Position numbers and translations under genes: made by a program
Shown: positions 46,887 through 57,952 of the stretch, in pieces
How the letters are laid out: each line of letters begins with the position of its first letter
Numbering within the stretch: position 1 is the first letter of the stretch
Source: Calocera cornea HHB12733
Lineage: Eukaryota; Basidiomycota; Dacrymycetes; Dacrymycetales; Dacrymycetaceae
Length of the DNA stretch: 64,000 bases
Direction of reading: 5' to 3'
NCBI GenBank assembly: GCA_001632435.1
Contig: KV423943.1
Coordinates: forward strand, 88,687 to 152,686
The notes under the pieces: model-generated
What the model was told of the DNA's origin: nothing
Databases searched by the model: none
What the model saw: only the letters and a program-made list of their open reading frames with translations

Positions 46887-47399
46887 TAATGCGCCGCATT
46901 GCTTCAGATTTACGGACATCATTGTTGCCCATCCTTGCATCGTGTCGGGCCTGTCACTATGCATCGATCGGATCAAGGGTCCGAGTTCTTCTGTGCGGCT
47001 GAATAGCCTCCCAGATACGGATCACGGTGTCACCCCGCACTCCGTCCCTTTCACCGTCCACAAGCTCCTTTGCGTGCTCAGCGGCCTCCTTGCCCCCCCT
47101 CTCTGATGTCGCTGACCCCTCCTGTAAGGTACCGAGGGATGAGGAGGGTGTACTGTAGCAGCAACCGGTTAATTGAATCACGAACCGGGGTGCGTGTGAT
47201 CCAGATGCCGTCATGCTGTGCGCATGGGACCACTCACATGAGCCAGGCTGGTGGACGCATGGTACGGCACAGTAGCGTTGGGGGATATTCCGAGCGGTTC
47301 GCTGTCAAAGAGCAAGCTGGCCGTTGTTCGGAGCCATAACCACAGCACCGCCGTGCGCCCTCGCTCCACACCACATTCCATCTTACCGCCAACTCCAAA
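46887..47399. other. Intergenic region
   Basis: COG6 3' UTR and promoter of the Mpo1-like gene. Nothing else recognised. Confidence 0.45.
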
Positions 47400-47822
47400 A
47401 TGGTCGCCAACCCGACATATGAAGTGGTGCCCGCACCCTCAACGCCGTACAAGTCCTTCCGCGAGTTCTACCCCTTCTATCTCGGCGAGCACCGCAACAA
47501 GGTCAACCGCACGCTGCACCTCGTCGGCACGAGCGGGAGCATCGCCCTTGGCCTACGGCTCGCCGCGGGCGCCCTGCCGTACATTCTCAGCTTGCTATCC
47601 TACCACCAGCTGGCGGGGCGGACGAGGAAGTGGGCGATTGACGGGAAGGATGCATGGAAGTGGGCGCTGTTGGCGGTCGTGGAGGGGTATGGGCTCGCGT
47701 GGATTGGGCATTTCTTTGTGGAGAGGAATAGGCCGGCGACGTTCAAGTACCCACTGTATAGCTTGAGGGGCGATTTCACGTTGCTATGGGAGGTGTTGAC
47801 GTTCCAGAGAAGGGCGTGGTGA
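47400..47822 (+). CDS. Mpo1-like (DUF962) membrane protein
   Basis: Single exon, 140 aa. The PF06127-type pattern is clear: SFREFYPFYLGEHRNKVNRT, HLVGTSGSIALGL, a second hydrophobic stretch around WALLAVVEGYGLAWIGHFF, and the motif HFFVERNRPATFKYPLYSLR near the end. Conserved histidines (EHRN, LHLVG, GHFF) fit the Fe2+-binding set of yeast Mpo1, which oxidises 2-hydroxy fatty acids in phytosphingosine breakdown at the ER. This is a short form of the family; dioxygenase activity is inferred, not certain. Confidence 0.82.
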   Translation: MVANPTYEVVPAPSTPYKSFREFYPFYLGEHRNKVNRTLHLVGTSGSIALGLRLAAGALPYILSLLSYHQLAGRTRKWAIDGKDAWKWALLAVVEGYGLAWIGHFFVERNRPATFKYPLYSLRGDFTLLWEVLTFQRRAW

Positions 47823-48058
47823 AGGACGCTGACGAGCATAGGATGTATGCTTCAACGTTATCTTGTTGTGGCGAAGGAAGGCATATTCATGCACATCAGA
47901 CAATGGTAATTCATTAACCTAGGGTCACAGACTCGGTGATGAAATCGGCAGAGAACCGACGATCCCTTCGTACATCTCCCTCCCTCCAGTCGTAGAGCAC
48001 ACATAAACCCAGGGAGAGAGAAGACGTCATTACAGCAGGTTCAGAAGAGATGACCACG

Positions 48059-49170
48059 CTAAGCAGCCACAGCCCGTATGAAATGCTTGATCAGCTCTGA
48101 AGGATCCGCAGCAGCCTTTGTGTCGCCAGATAGGATGACAGACGCGATAGTGACGAGTAAGACCAGATCCAAATCAGCAAAAGCTCCAATTCAGAGGGTC
48201 CACGGGTCCAAGGGGGTGAAGCTAGAGTTGATGAATATGCGCGCACCTTCTGGTTTCCATGTCCTTCGTCGAGTGCCGCCTTGGCCCATTTGATGGTCTT
48301 CTTGTACGACTTCGCACGTTCCTTCCCCTGTGCGTAAACTAGACAGAGTCAGCTTTGCCGCTCGTAGTGGAGGCGGGGCGACTTACACAGCGTCTCCGTC
48401 GCTTCCAGCTCCTTATCCTTGTTCGCAGACACAATATCGATCAAGCTAGCATACAGAGCCTGCACGTCCTCAGCCTCTTTCTGTAAGACGTGTCATGTTA
48501 GCATATATGCGCTATCATACCCGTGTATGCGCACGTTGCGAGCGCCAATCAGGTCCAGCACCGGGTTCAAGCTCAAAGGAGGGTCGGAGTCGAGCACTGA
48601 GTTGATGAACCAGATTTTCTCGCGACTGAAGTGTCTGTAAGCAATCGTACAGGACACGTATATGCAGGGAAGATGCTCGCATCTCATTCTCAGCCTCTTC
48701 CCTGTCCTGAGCCAGAGCCTCCATAGTAGCCTTGTTGTGCTTGGCGATAGCGCTGTTCAGATCCACTTTATTCGCTGGAGTCTCTGTAGCAGTGTCAATA
48801 ATATGTTGTTCTGTGCGCCCAAGAAGAAGCTGGCCGCACTTTTCTTAGTGGCCAGGATCCTCTTGGCCGTCCTGATGCTCAAGAGTTAAATATATGCACA
48901 TCTGGGCAGGAGGAGCGTAGGACTTACGCCTCATCAATCCCATCGTCCTCCTCATCGTCCTCCTCTGCCACCTCATCGTCTTCTTCTGGAACTATATCGT
49001 CGTCTTCGTTGAGAGTGAAGCGCGTCGCCTTCGCGAGACGGGCCGGCTTCCCCTGCGTCGACTTGATCGGACGTGTCGTGCGACTAGTCTTAGACTTGGG
49101 GGCGGCTGGAGTCTCATGAGTACATTCATATGCATGTACAGTGCTGCAACATACCAGAGCGAGGAGGCAT
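48059..49170 (-). CDS. Coiled-coil protein with acidic N-terminal region, unknown function
   Basis: Seven-exon model: 49170-49155, 49105-48928, 48877-48840, 48783-48521, 48480-48387, 48338-48247, 48115-48059; 245 aa. The N terminus is basic (MPPRSAAPKSKTSRTTRPIK), then very acidic (VPEEDDEVAEEDDEEDDG), then charged helices (NSAIAKHNKATMEALAQDRE, KEAEDVQALYASLIDIVSAN, QGKERAKSYKKTIKWAKAAL) and ends FIRAVAA. The basic and acidic blocks suggest a nuclear protein. The central exon contains a piece (about 48521-48620) that may be partly intronic: a donor before HQLSAR would also keep the frame. I do not recognise the family. Confidence 0.6.
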
Positions 49171-49449
49171 ATTGGTTAAAGGGTATGAAATATAGCACTG
49201 GAACTGTAGTAGCTGTGGTAGAGTGTGGGACAAGGTGAGACGACGCGACTCCGGAGGATACTGCACACTTCGGACGCGTCTTTCACATGCGCGCATTATG
49301 ACGTCTGTCATTCCAACACCGCAACCTCGCCTGGCGAACGTGAAGAAGGCTGGACATGGACTTCACGTAAATATGAAGCAGCAACTGCCCGCTTGTGCAG
49401 CGAGCGACCATCCTCCCCTTAATCCGCAGCTGCCTCTGTACAAGCAATC

Positions 49450-51600
49450 ATGGCGAGCCACAACGGCAAGCACGAGACGGACACCAGGGCGTTCGCAACC
49501 ATCTACGACTGGCGGCTGCTGTACCCGTGGAACCTCGCCAAGTACCTGTTCAACATCTACTATGCATGGGTGCAGCTCTTCATCATGGCTCTGTTCAAGC
49601 CTGTGAGTGAGCCGTGATATCCCGTCGACTCCAACTAACATCTGGCTCAGAGACCACCGAAGACCGACGAGCCTCTCAAGAGACCATACGGGCGTATTGC
49701 CGTCATCGGCGCTGGTCTGACAGGCGTCTCGTCAGCCGCACATGCCATTGGCCATAACTTTGAGGTGGTCCTATTCGAAAGTGGATCTGCTCTCTTGACC
49801 TACTTTGCTGTTTGCTCACGCGAAGCGTAGAGGGCGATGCGGTTGGCGGCATCTGGTCACACGTGAACAGCACGAGTGGCCTGCAGCTCAACAGCTTGCT
49901 CTACCGCTTCCACCCTGCCGTTCGCTGGTCGACGACGTTCCCCAAGCGAGATGAGATACTGAAAGAGATCCGGAGGATCTGGAGCGAGTACAAGCTGGAG
50001 AAGCGAACGCGGCTAAATGTATGCAAACTTGCTGTGTTTGACCTGCTATCGAGCTGACCTGTCGCACAGACCACGATCACGTCTGTTACCCGTCATGACA
50101 GCTCGACCAATCCTGCTGAAGGTGGACATTCTCGCTGGATGGTGAACGGCGAAGGTCCATTTGACGCGGTCGTCGTCACCATCGGCACCTGCGGGGAGAA
50201 GAAGGACGCTCCTCTCAAGGGCATTGAAGACTACCACGGACAGATCGTACATTCGAGTGAGTTGGACAATGCGAATCTCAGGGACAAGAGGGTCGTTGTG
50301 ATCGGAAGCGGTGCGAGCGGTGTGGAGGCTGTTGAGCTTGCCGTCAAGAAGAAGGCTGGGCTCGTCACCATGATTGCTAGGTCAGCAATACATGCATATA
50401 CTTGCTTACTACTTGCGGATCCTGACGTGTCGTACAGAAGCGATAAGTGGATCATCCCGAGAAACATTTTCTTCGACACGGCTCTCTCCCTCCAACCGTT
50501 TGGTCGAGAGATACCGCTCAGGTACGGGAGTGCCGAGCTCCAGATTTTCGCCTCCTAATACGCGTCAGCTTCATTCCCGAGGACATGCTACGCATGTTTC
50601 ATTACGGCCGCGAAAGCTGGGTTTCTCCCGCCCATATGGGCTTGTTCGAGGGCACTCCGGTATGTACAGTTGACGTGCTGGAATGTCATTATCTAAGATG
50701 TTTGCAGGTGGTCAACGATGTCTTCTTAGAGGAGATTCATGAGGGGAAGTGCAAGTACATTCGTGGGGACGTCCTCAAGGCGACTTCGACCGCAGTCAAA
50801 GTCAATGTTCGTAGCCGAGATTCACACCCGAAAGACCCGGGAAGCGAAGAGCACTTCGACGCCGAAATTCTCGTGATGGCGACCGGGTTCCAGAGACCGT
50901 CCATCGACTTCTTACCTGAGGAGCTGTTTCCTGACAGATACCATGTCAGTGTCGTTCCGATAGATCTTGTTCTCGTCATTCATAGGACTCCAGCGACCTA
51001 ACCTCTATCTGCAAAACTTCTCCGTTGAAGACTGGTCCGTATTACTAACGAATACCGCCTATGTCAACGCGATCGGTGAGCGGACCTTCCTCTGTTCATA
51101 TCGCGTTCCACTCACACCTGCGTGCTAGGGACTGTGGGCCACTTGTAAGTATCTGTCATGTACCTGCGACCCCAGCTAACTCCACTGTCGGCGGACAGCC
51201 ATATTGGCATATGTATGCATCTTTGATACCTGAGTTGAGTCTTCAGACTGACCGTCTGCAGATCTCCGTGTCCTGCTCTGCCTCCTGCTCGACCCAGCAG
51301 CCCGGCCCTTCCCAGATGATATGAAGCTCTGGGTCGACTTGCTCAGATGGCTTAAACGAGACTCCGCTGGCGGAGCGCTATCGTTCTTCACGTACATGGA
51401 GCTTAGTACGTCTTCAATCCTTCGCATGGGAGCGGAACTCACCACTCTGCAGCTCTTTGGCTGATAAGCTTCCACTTCTTCCGGCCCGAGAGGTTAAAAT
51501 GGTCGGTCTCGAGTCTAGAGCCATTGGAGCGATACACTAATTCTGGACTAGGATCCTTTTCATCTTGTTTGGGTGGGGAGTCTATCCAGAAGAAGGGTAG
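49450..51600 (+). CDS. FAD-dependent monooxygenase, FMO/BVMO-like
   Basis: At least twelve exons; those to 51075 are 49450-49602, 49651-49780, 49831-50018, 50070-50380, 50438-50521, 50569-50659, 50708-50944, 50994-51075. The N terminus has a membrane-like stretch (YLFNIYYAWVQLFIMALF). The FAD Rossmann motif is RIAVIGAGLTG, completed by FEKGDAVGGIW; the family fingerprint resembles FxGxxxHS (YHGQIVHSSELD); the NADPH motif is VVVIGSGASG; and the ATGF motif is present as VMATGFQRPSID. Tiny exons encoding GTVGH and HIGIY precede the C-terminal helices, ending FGWGVYPEEG. The substrate is unknown; such enzymes oxidise N, S or ketone groups in xenobiotic or secondary metabolism. Confidence 0.85.
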
Positions 51601-51707
51601 GTGGCCGACAGGTAGTAATGTGTATGTTCATTATGCTTGGACTATAATCAAGCCAAAGCGTAAAGCGTGATGTTGCATGTACACTAGAGTTTGAACCAAT
51701 CACAAAA

Positions 51708-52266
51708 TCACCAATCACTGCCACCTCTTCGACCCGCCTTTTTTGACTTCTGCGCATCCTTCATGGCTCTTCTCCTCGCAGTATCCTTCTTGATTAATTG
51801 CTGCACGCGCTTCTGCTTCTCCTCATCAGGCACTGAAATGAGCACAGCACGAGCATGACGGTCGACCAGATCATGCAGCTTTCGAAAGCAGTCATCGACA
51901 TTGGAGGATTGCGATCGGGTCGCACTTGATTGGATCACAAGTGAGTTTGTCGAGGCGGCATACTCTTTCTGAGCAAGCCGTTAGAGCAACGCAGATGGCC
52001 ACTTTCAAATCACATACGGAAGAGCGAAGTCCCTGCTCACACCAAGCCGGCACCCATTTGGGCAAAGGCTTCAAGGACATCCTCAAAGTAGCCTTGGTAT
52101 TCAACTTGTTCACATTCTGCCCTCCTGGGCCTGACGATCGAGAAAAGTCGATGTCGCAAGACGTCCTCGGTATCGCGTCTGACGTGAGCGAATCAAGATA
52201 TTTCAGCGCGGCAGGCGTCGAATCGTGTGTTAACGGCTGGGGCAGGGTAGGTGCAACAGGGCCCAT
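51708..52266 (-). CDS. ICT1/Pth4-like class I peptide release factor, mitochondrial
   Basis: Exons 52266-52018 and 51968-51708 (49 nt intron) give 169 aa. The GGQ motif is in a typical context (SRSSGPGGQNVNKLNTKATL, GGQ about 48-50), and the basic C-terminal tail (KKDTARRRAMKDAQKSKKAG) is that of ribosome-rescue factors, which insert it into the empty mRNA channel. No codon-recognition domain is present, so this is the ICT1/Pth4 type that hydrolyses peptidyl-tRNA on stalled mitoribosomes. The first 35 residues may act as a weak presequence. Confidence 0.88.
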
Positions 52267-52390
52267 TGCACGAACGGCGGACGTTGTGTGAAATGCTCGC
52301 AGCCCGAGACGGTGCAGCGGCCCCGTTGAGGCAGATGCTGAAAATGAGGACTTAACATTGGCTGATCGGCCCTACCATAAATTACATGCT

Positions 52391-52939
52391 TCAGGCGCTC
52401 GCTTGAGACGTCGGATTGCCATCCCTCACCTCCTCCACGAACTCCCGCACCTGCCGCGGCTCTTCCGGCCCACTCGACGTCGACGTCGTCGCAAACTCGT
52501 CCTCCACTGCCCATAGCGACACCGGCCTTCCCACAACCTCGAACCCCTTGCTCGGCTTGCGCATCGCCCTGGCCTGCTCCCTCGTCGTAACCGCACTGGT
52601 GGGCACGTTCTCGACCTTGACGAGCTCCTTCACCCGCAGGATCTGGCCGGCGGTGGTAGCACTGAACGGATGGTAGACCACAGATGTACGCTTCTTGAGG
52701 CCAAGCGCGGCGAGGGTCTCGCGTGCGAATGAGGGAAGGCCGAGCGCAGATCGCATCAACGTGACCTTGTAGTGTGTCGGCTCGCCGCTGGATGAGGACG
52801 CCTCGGGAGCTGGTACAGCAGCTGCCTGCGCCTTCTTTGCAAGTCGCTCCCGGGTGAACCGGTCGGTCATGATGCTGTACACTCGTGTGCGAGAGGTCGA
52901 CGCGATGGCCATCGGCGTGGCGGATATTTGTCGAAGCAT
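52391..52939 (-). CDS. Mitochondrial large-subunit ribosomal protein uL30m
   Basis: Single exon, 182 aa. The presequence MLRQISATPMAIASTSRTRV precedes the L30 fold: HYKVTLMRSALGLPSFARET, LAALGLKKRTSVVYHPFS, then GQILRVKELVKVENV, the strand-helix-strand of uL30 (yeast Mrpl33). The start is ATG 52939; the frame is open for 87 more codons but is not mitochondrial-like there. The Glu/Ser-rich C-terminal tail (SSGPEEPRQVREFVEEV) is an extension beyond the bacterial core. Confidence 0.88.
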   Translation of the reverse strand: MLRQISATPMAIASTSRTRVYSIMTDRFTRERLAKKAQAAAVPAPEASSSSGEPTHYKVTLMRSALGLPSFARETLAALGLKKRTSVVYHPFSATTAGQILRVKELVKVENVPTSAVTTREQARAMRKPSKGFEVVGRPVSLWAVEDEFATTSTSSGPEEPRQVREFVEEVRDGNPTSQASA

Positions 52940-53219
52940 GGCGGTGAGGTTTGTGGGCGAGGTGCAGTAGGCCAATGTCGAGGAAGGGTACCGCCCAAAA
53001 CTGTGGGACTGGCAGACGCCACAGGGTGCACGTGACGCCAGGGCGCCGCCCGGTCGGCGTCTCGCCCTGATTCCTTCGGCCAGCCTAAGGGCGAAATGCA
53101 CTTTCCCTTCCTGCCTCGTAGAGCTTGTGGCCCACCATAATCCGATCCGAAATAACGAAGTACAAAGAATAATGATACCATTATCAGGTATTGTATACAC
53201 ATACGCAATCCGGTCGCCC

Positions 53220-53715
53220 TCAGCTTTCCCCCGTCCGCCCGTTCACCCCTCCGTCTCCCCCCATGGTGGACGCACCAGTCGCCTGCGGGAGCAGAGGCGT
53301 CAGCCCGCCGCTGATGAGATCCTGTATCGACGCTTCGAGGGCGTCGACACGTGTTGACATTGCATTCACTGTATTGTGTGTCAGTATGAGGCGAGTACGG
53401 GAGGGAGAACGGCGCACTTCGCTCCAGCACCTGGCCGGACATCTCGTCAAATCGCGTCTCCAGTTGTGTTAAGAGGGATTCAACCTAGTATATCGCTCAG
53501 ACAGTGAATTGTACGTTCATTCAAATACTTACAAAGGCTGTCAGTTCGTGTGGACTCGAGATGTCCGTCGGCTGTGGGACACGCGACGAGCCCGCCCCGG
53601 CTGCTGAGGGGCGAGGATGCAGCGGCGCAGCCTGGTTGCCGCCGCTCGTCGACGCGGACGACGATACGACGTTGAGAGGTCGTGCCGGTTGTGTTCCTGA
53701 CGTTGAGCTGGCCAT
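53220..53715 (-). CDS. HSBP1: Heat shock factor-binding protein 1 homologue
   Basis: Exons 53715-53533, 53484-53418 and 53368-53220 give 132 aa. The conserved coiled coil spans the two introns: SPHELTAF-VESLLTQLETRFDEMSG, then QVLER-MNAMSTRVDALEASI and QDLISG. This is the HSBP1 heptad pattern (animal HSBP1 is ~76 aa); the Ser/Pro-rich N terminus and Gly-rich C terminus are fungal additions. HSBP1 binds trimeric HSF1 and dampens heat-shock activation in animals; a similar role here is inferred. It is divergent from Tgs1 with a 158 nt shared promoter. Confidence 0.85.
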
Positions 53716-53873
53716 TGTCGGTCTAGGCATGCACACTGTATGCTGGTCGCGAACGATCTAGTGTGGGGACCGACCGCCTTGCCTCAGCCAGGGTCTTCGC
53801 GTCGCAGCGGAGGCGAATCTGGCGCCTGCTTTGTTATTTTCGACGGCCATCTCTTTCTTCGGGCTGGCCCAGG

Positions 53874-55154
53874 ATGGGCAAGAAACGCCACAACCGTCCT
53901 GCGCCTGGATCTCTGTTCCGCTCGCTGCCTGCGTCTGTGAGATCCGAGCTGGGACTAGGTGGTCGGCCCAATAGTGGATCTGCTGTTTCTTCGCCTGAAT
54001 CGACAAAGACTGTCCCGCAGAAGAGGGACAGCAACGACTTCTTGTCGACGCAGCCTGATGACGTGGAGCTTTCGGGAGAGAGCGACGAGATCGAGCGGAC
54101 TCTGATCCAGTCGGACGATCTGGAACTGCTCGTGACTGAAGTGGAAGAAGATGTCCTGGAGAAAGTGCATTCCACGAGCTCGGCAGTTCAGATTACTGCC
54201 GCAGCTCTGGTCGATGACTCACCCGTCTGGCGGAAACGCAGGAAACTGGACGATTCCACTTCTTTCGAGGGAACGCTGCTGTCGAATCATCGCGACTGGG
54301 ATGCCAGCGCGCTCGTGCCACACTACAAGCGGAAGGAGGACATGCCTCTCTCCGTCCAGAAGTGTGAGTCCAGTCGAACCCGGCCACGAACCATCTCATG
54401 TTTCTCGAAGGGTTCCCGCGACGACATCAGCTACTCTCGCTCTACGACCACGGTTGCCTACTTGACGAAGTCGGCTGGTTCAGCATCACCCCCGAGAAGA
54501 TCGCCGACCAGATCGCCGAGCGATGCCGGTGCGATGTCGTCCTGGATGCATTCTGCGGAGTGGGAGGGAACGCGATCGCCTTCGCCCGAACGTGTGAAAG
54601 AGGTCAGTGCGCACTTTCAACTCCCGATGTCCCGCTGAAGTGGACAACCAGTCATCGCGATCGACAATTCTTCCGTAAGGCTTGCCCTAGCCCGACATAA
54701 CGCGGCCATATACGGCGTGGCGGATCGGATCGAGTTCATCCTCGGCGACTACATCTCCTTCGCGCGCTCCTACGCCCAGCTCGTGTCCGGCAGTAGACAG
54801 CAACGCAAGATCGACGTCGTCTTCCTCTCCCCGCCGTGGGGTGGGCCGGAGTACAACAAGCCCGCGGAGACTGAGACCAACACGGGCGAGCGCGCCGCGT
54901 ACCGTCTAGACGCCGTCGGCCCTGTGCACGGGAAAGAACTGTTCGACCTCTCGCGCCAGATCACGCCCAACGTGGCGTACTACCTGCCGCGTCATGTGGA
55001 TCTGACGGAGGTTGGCGCGCTGCTCGACAAAGACGGGGGCGAGACGGTGGAGGTCGAGGAGGAGTGGATGGGCAATCGGCTCACGGCGGTTACGTGCTAC
55101 TTTGGAGGGTTGGCGGAGGGGCAGGAGCATTTGTTCGAGCAGGGGGAGATGTGA
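53874..55154 (+). CDS. TGS1: Trimethylguanosine synthase (snRNA/snoRNA cap hypermethylase)
   Basis: Exons 53874-54363, 54411-54602 and 54652-55154 give 394 aa. The first splice builds QKWFPRRHQLLSLYDHGC; GWFSITPEKIADQIAER leads into the SAM-binding motif DAFCGVGGNAIAFA, completed by VIAIDNSSVRLALARHNA. The catalytic signature SPPWGGPEY is at about 287-295. The N terminus is acidic and variable (EVEEDVLEKV). It converts m7G to m2,2,7G caps on snRNAs and snoRNAs in the nucleolus or Cajal-type bodies. The start is ATG 53874, where MGKKRHNRPAPG looks like a natural N terminus. Confidence 0.92.
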
Positions 55155-55277
55155 TTGTCGTAAGCTCTTGTTTCGTGTGTCTCATCATTTCATTACTGGC
55201 ATTCTGTCTAGTCCCTCTCACGTGTACAAGTAGCATAATCATCACAACAGTACATCTCGTACCCATCCCTAGTCGCA

Positions 55278-56101
55278 TCACGCCTTGTGCATCGGCCCGA
55301 ACTTAGGCTTCCACCACCCAAGCGTATTCTGGACTGCCCACGCACCCAAATTGCTCGCCACGCTCGCCCCGTACTTGGCCATCCGGATCGTGAACCCAAG
55401 GGGAGGAAGGACGATGTATCCCAGCTCCTCGGGCTCGTAGAAGTCTTCTTGCTGGATGATGTAGTGCTTGCCGGCGCGCTCTTCGAGAGTCAGGCGGACG
55501 AGTAGTCTGCACGAGAGATATTGTTTGAGTACGCGGGAGGTGAAGGGGAGGGAGAGACGCACTTTGCAGGCACACCGGGGAGGGGCAGGAACCAAAGGTG
55601 GAACGTTTGCCTGCTCTCCGCTTCAGCATCTTGCCCCACTCTCAGGGCACCCGCGGACTCACGTAACACCAACAAACGCCGTCCCGCTATCCCTATCATA
55701 GACTGCACTCTCCCATCAACATATGTCCGAGCTCAAGGAAGGATCACGCACAGTGGCTGTCTATATGCAGGTCGATGGTCGGGCTGAGAATCCGATACCA
55801 CCTATATGCGCTGTGAGGCCTGAAGTAGAAGGTATGGGCTAGAGGCTCCCGCGCACTGGTAGATACCCAGGATGATCTCCCTGCTCCCTGGCGCGCGCTC
55901 GACCTTGCATAGCGGGTGGTTGAACCCCGCGTCGGGGGCGAAGAATCTTATGAATAACTGTCAGAGGGTGTGGGATGGGGATGAGGATGAGGATTGGGAC
56001 GAAGCGACGCACTTGCCGACGGCGGCTTGCTGCACTTCGGGCGTGCCGGCGGTCGTGAGGAGGTGGACGACCTCGGGGAGGTCGTGTTGCGGGTCGTCCA
56101 T
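55278..56101 (-). CDS. SigF-like NTF2-like domain protein
   Basis: Six exons (56101-56013, 55946-55857, 55801-55752, 55702-55663, 55610-55563, 55506-55278) give 181 aa. The start MDDPQHDLPEVVHLLTTAGT, the core FFAPDAGFNHPLCKVERAPG, GIYQWYRILSPTIDLHID, the strand FYDRDSGTAFVGVTQTFHLW and HYIIQQEDFYEPEELGYIVL form the pattern of basidiomycete SigF-like/NTF2-like proteins, usually annotated only by domain. A hydrophobic GFTIRMAKYGASVASNLGAW stretch near the C terminus suggests membrane contact. Function unknown. Exons of 40-50 nt make it easy to misannotate. Confidence 0.78.
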
Positions 56102-56397
56102 GACAATATTCGATAATAGCACTATAATGAAGGAAGGAAAGACGCTGGACTAGGGAGTTGTACTAGTACTGCTGTGGGCTGGGACAAGTGATGGGGACAC
56201 GGGCAGGAAGGCGGTAATGTATGCTCGCACCTGGACCCCTATGACGTCGATGGTTCGCGGTAGGAAACACGCTCCAGGCGCGTTATGGCATCGTGTTATG
56301 ACCATTACTTTATTCATCAAACCATTTATTGCCCTATTTAAGCCTTTCAACACTCTGAACATTCTTTCTGCGCTAGACTTGTGAGTAGACGAGGGCC

Positions 56398-57429
56398 TCA
56401 CGCTTCCAGACCCTCGGGCATCCTCGTCCCGGGCGGGGGCTTCTTCTTTGCCCTGAAGTCATCCGCCATCTCCTTCATGGTGACCCACTGGACGCCCTCG
56501 TGCTACAACGCGCTCGCATGAGCGCCAGCCCGTACAATAGAAGGAACAAGGAGCAGACGCCCCACGCACCGTATTAACCCACTCGATGAATCTCTCGAGC
56601 ATGAGCAGCACATGCGGTCTCCCGCTCACATCCGGGTGGATCGTAATAGGGAAGATGAACTCGTCCTCCTCCCTGTAGAAGTACGCAAATTGGTCCCGCC
56701 ACAGCTGCTCCACGACGCGCGTGTCGACCCAGCCGTGCGAGTTCGCGCTCTTCTTGATGAACATCATCGGCGGCAAGTCATCTAGATACCAGCTCGCGGG
56801 GATCTCCACCAGCCCCGTCTCCGTGCCCCGCACGAGCGGCTTCATCCAGCTCTCTGCGTCCTGCGAGAAATCGATCTTCGTCCAGTGGTCCTGGTCCCTC
56901 AGGTAGGACGCCTGGCAGTCGTGCGACATGTCGCTGTGGTCGTACTCCACCCCTTTCGCTAATAGGAGCTCGGTTGCCTCGGCGGACGTCTCCCACCAGG
57001 GGGCGACGCTGCCCTTGGGGGGCTTGCCGCAGAAGTCGGTGAGCAGCTGGAAGGTGTGGTCGAGGATGTCCTTCTGCTGCTGGAGGGTCATCGCTACGGG
57101 GTTCTGGGTGAGCGTCAGCTACATATGGGCGGAGAAGGAGACGGAGCAGCGCACCTCGTGCGAATACCCATGCAGGCCGATCTCGTGCCCAGCATCCCTC
57201 ACCATCGCCATCTGCTCGGGGAACGTCTCGAGCGAATGCCCCGGAATCTATCCATTTCGCATCAGAACATGCATCCCTCCCTCCAGCACAGCCGGAGGAA
57301 CGTACAAACCAGGTGGTTTTCATCCCATATTTCTTGAACAGCTTGAGCAGCCTCGGCGTGCCCACCTCACCCGCGAACATCCCCCGGGAGATATCGTTCG
57401 GCGAGTCCTCGCCCGCGTAGGAGCCGAGC
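56398..57429 (-). pseudogene. Polysaccharide deacetylase, 5'-truncated
   Basis: Exons 57429-57306, 57247-57155, 57103-56570 and 56502-56398 read cleanly and match fungal polysaccharide deacetylases of the HpPgdA type: [120 protein letters not shown]. The first visible exon starts in phase 2 with no ATG and an upstream in-frame stop. The expected first exon, which carries the metal-binding Asp motif (GVDVDA-type), is not found in the next 400 nt upstream. Either the gene is broken or its first exon is very far away. The enzyme family removes acyl groups from N-acetylglucosamine polymers or related amides. Confidence 0.72.
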
Positions 57430-57952
57430 CTGCCTGTGCATCAGCGATGTGACTCGGGCCGGTGGGGAGAGGGGCGGACCAGCCTGGGCGAGATGAGTCC
57501 CGAGGATTCACCGCGTGTTGACCCTATCTGGCGGAGGCTAGGATAGGGTCGAGGGGTTAAGCTGCGATAAGCCGCAACGAACCCGAGGACAGGTCACCTG
57601 TCAAGAACAAGGTTTTAGATGGCCTGGCGTAGGATAGAATAGCCTAACCTATGATTAGAATAGATAGTCTAATGGATATTGATTCCACATGTGCTTTCGC
57701 GCCTGGAATGGGGCTCGGCAGGGTACTCTGCGATAGCGCCCGTGAGACAGGCTTTCGGAGATAGCCTGCGCTGCTCCAGAGCTAGTATACAATAGGCGCT
57801 CATTCCTCAGATAGAACGGTGCCTCCGCGAGCAGTAAACTTGGGAGGAGGAGGGAGGGTGTGATGTGTTGGTGTCGGACGTCGATCCGACACCGCATGGA
57901 TTCGTTAGGCTCTACGCACAGGACAGGTATCTAGTCGCCGCTCTTGCTCAGC
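57430..57952. other. Break region upstream of the truncated deacetylase
   Basis: No gene. A 9-bp inverted repeat GACCCTATC/GATAGGGTC (57520-57528, 57542-57550) flanks 13 nt. A copy of the 20-nt dispersed repeat, minus orientation, sits at 57861-57880 with a partial inverted partner at 57885-57893. The region is lower in GC than the flanking genes. Confidence 0.5.
57861..57893. repeat. Dispersed 20-nt repeat, inverted pair (1)
   Basis: TGATGTGTTGGTGTCGGACG followed after four bases by TCCGACACC, the reverse complement of part of it. This is the copy nearest to the deacetylase break. Confidence 0.75.
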
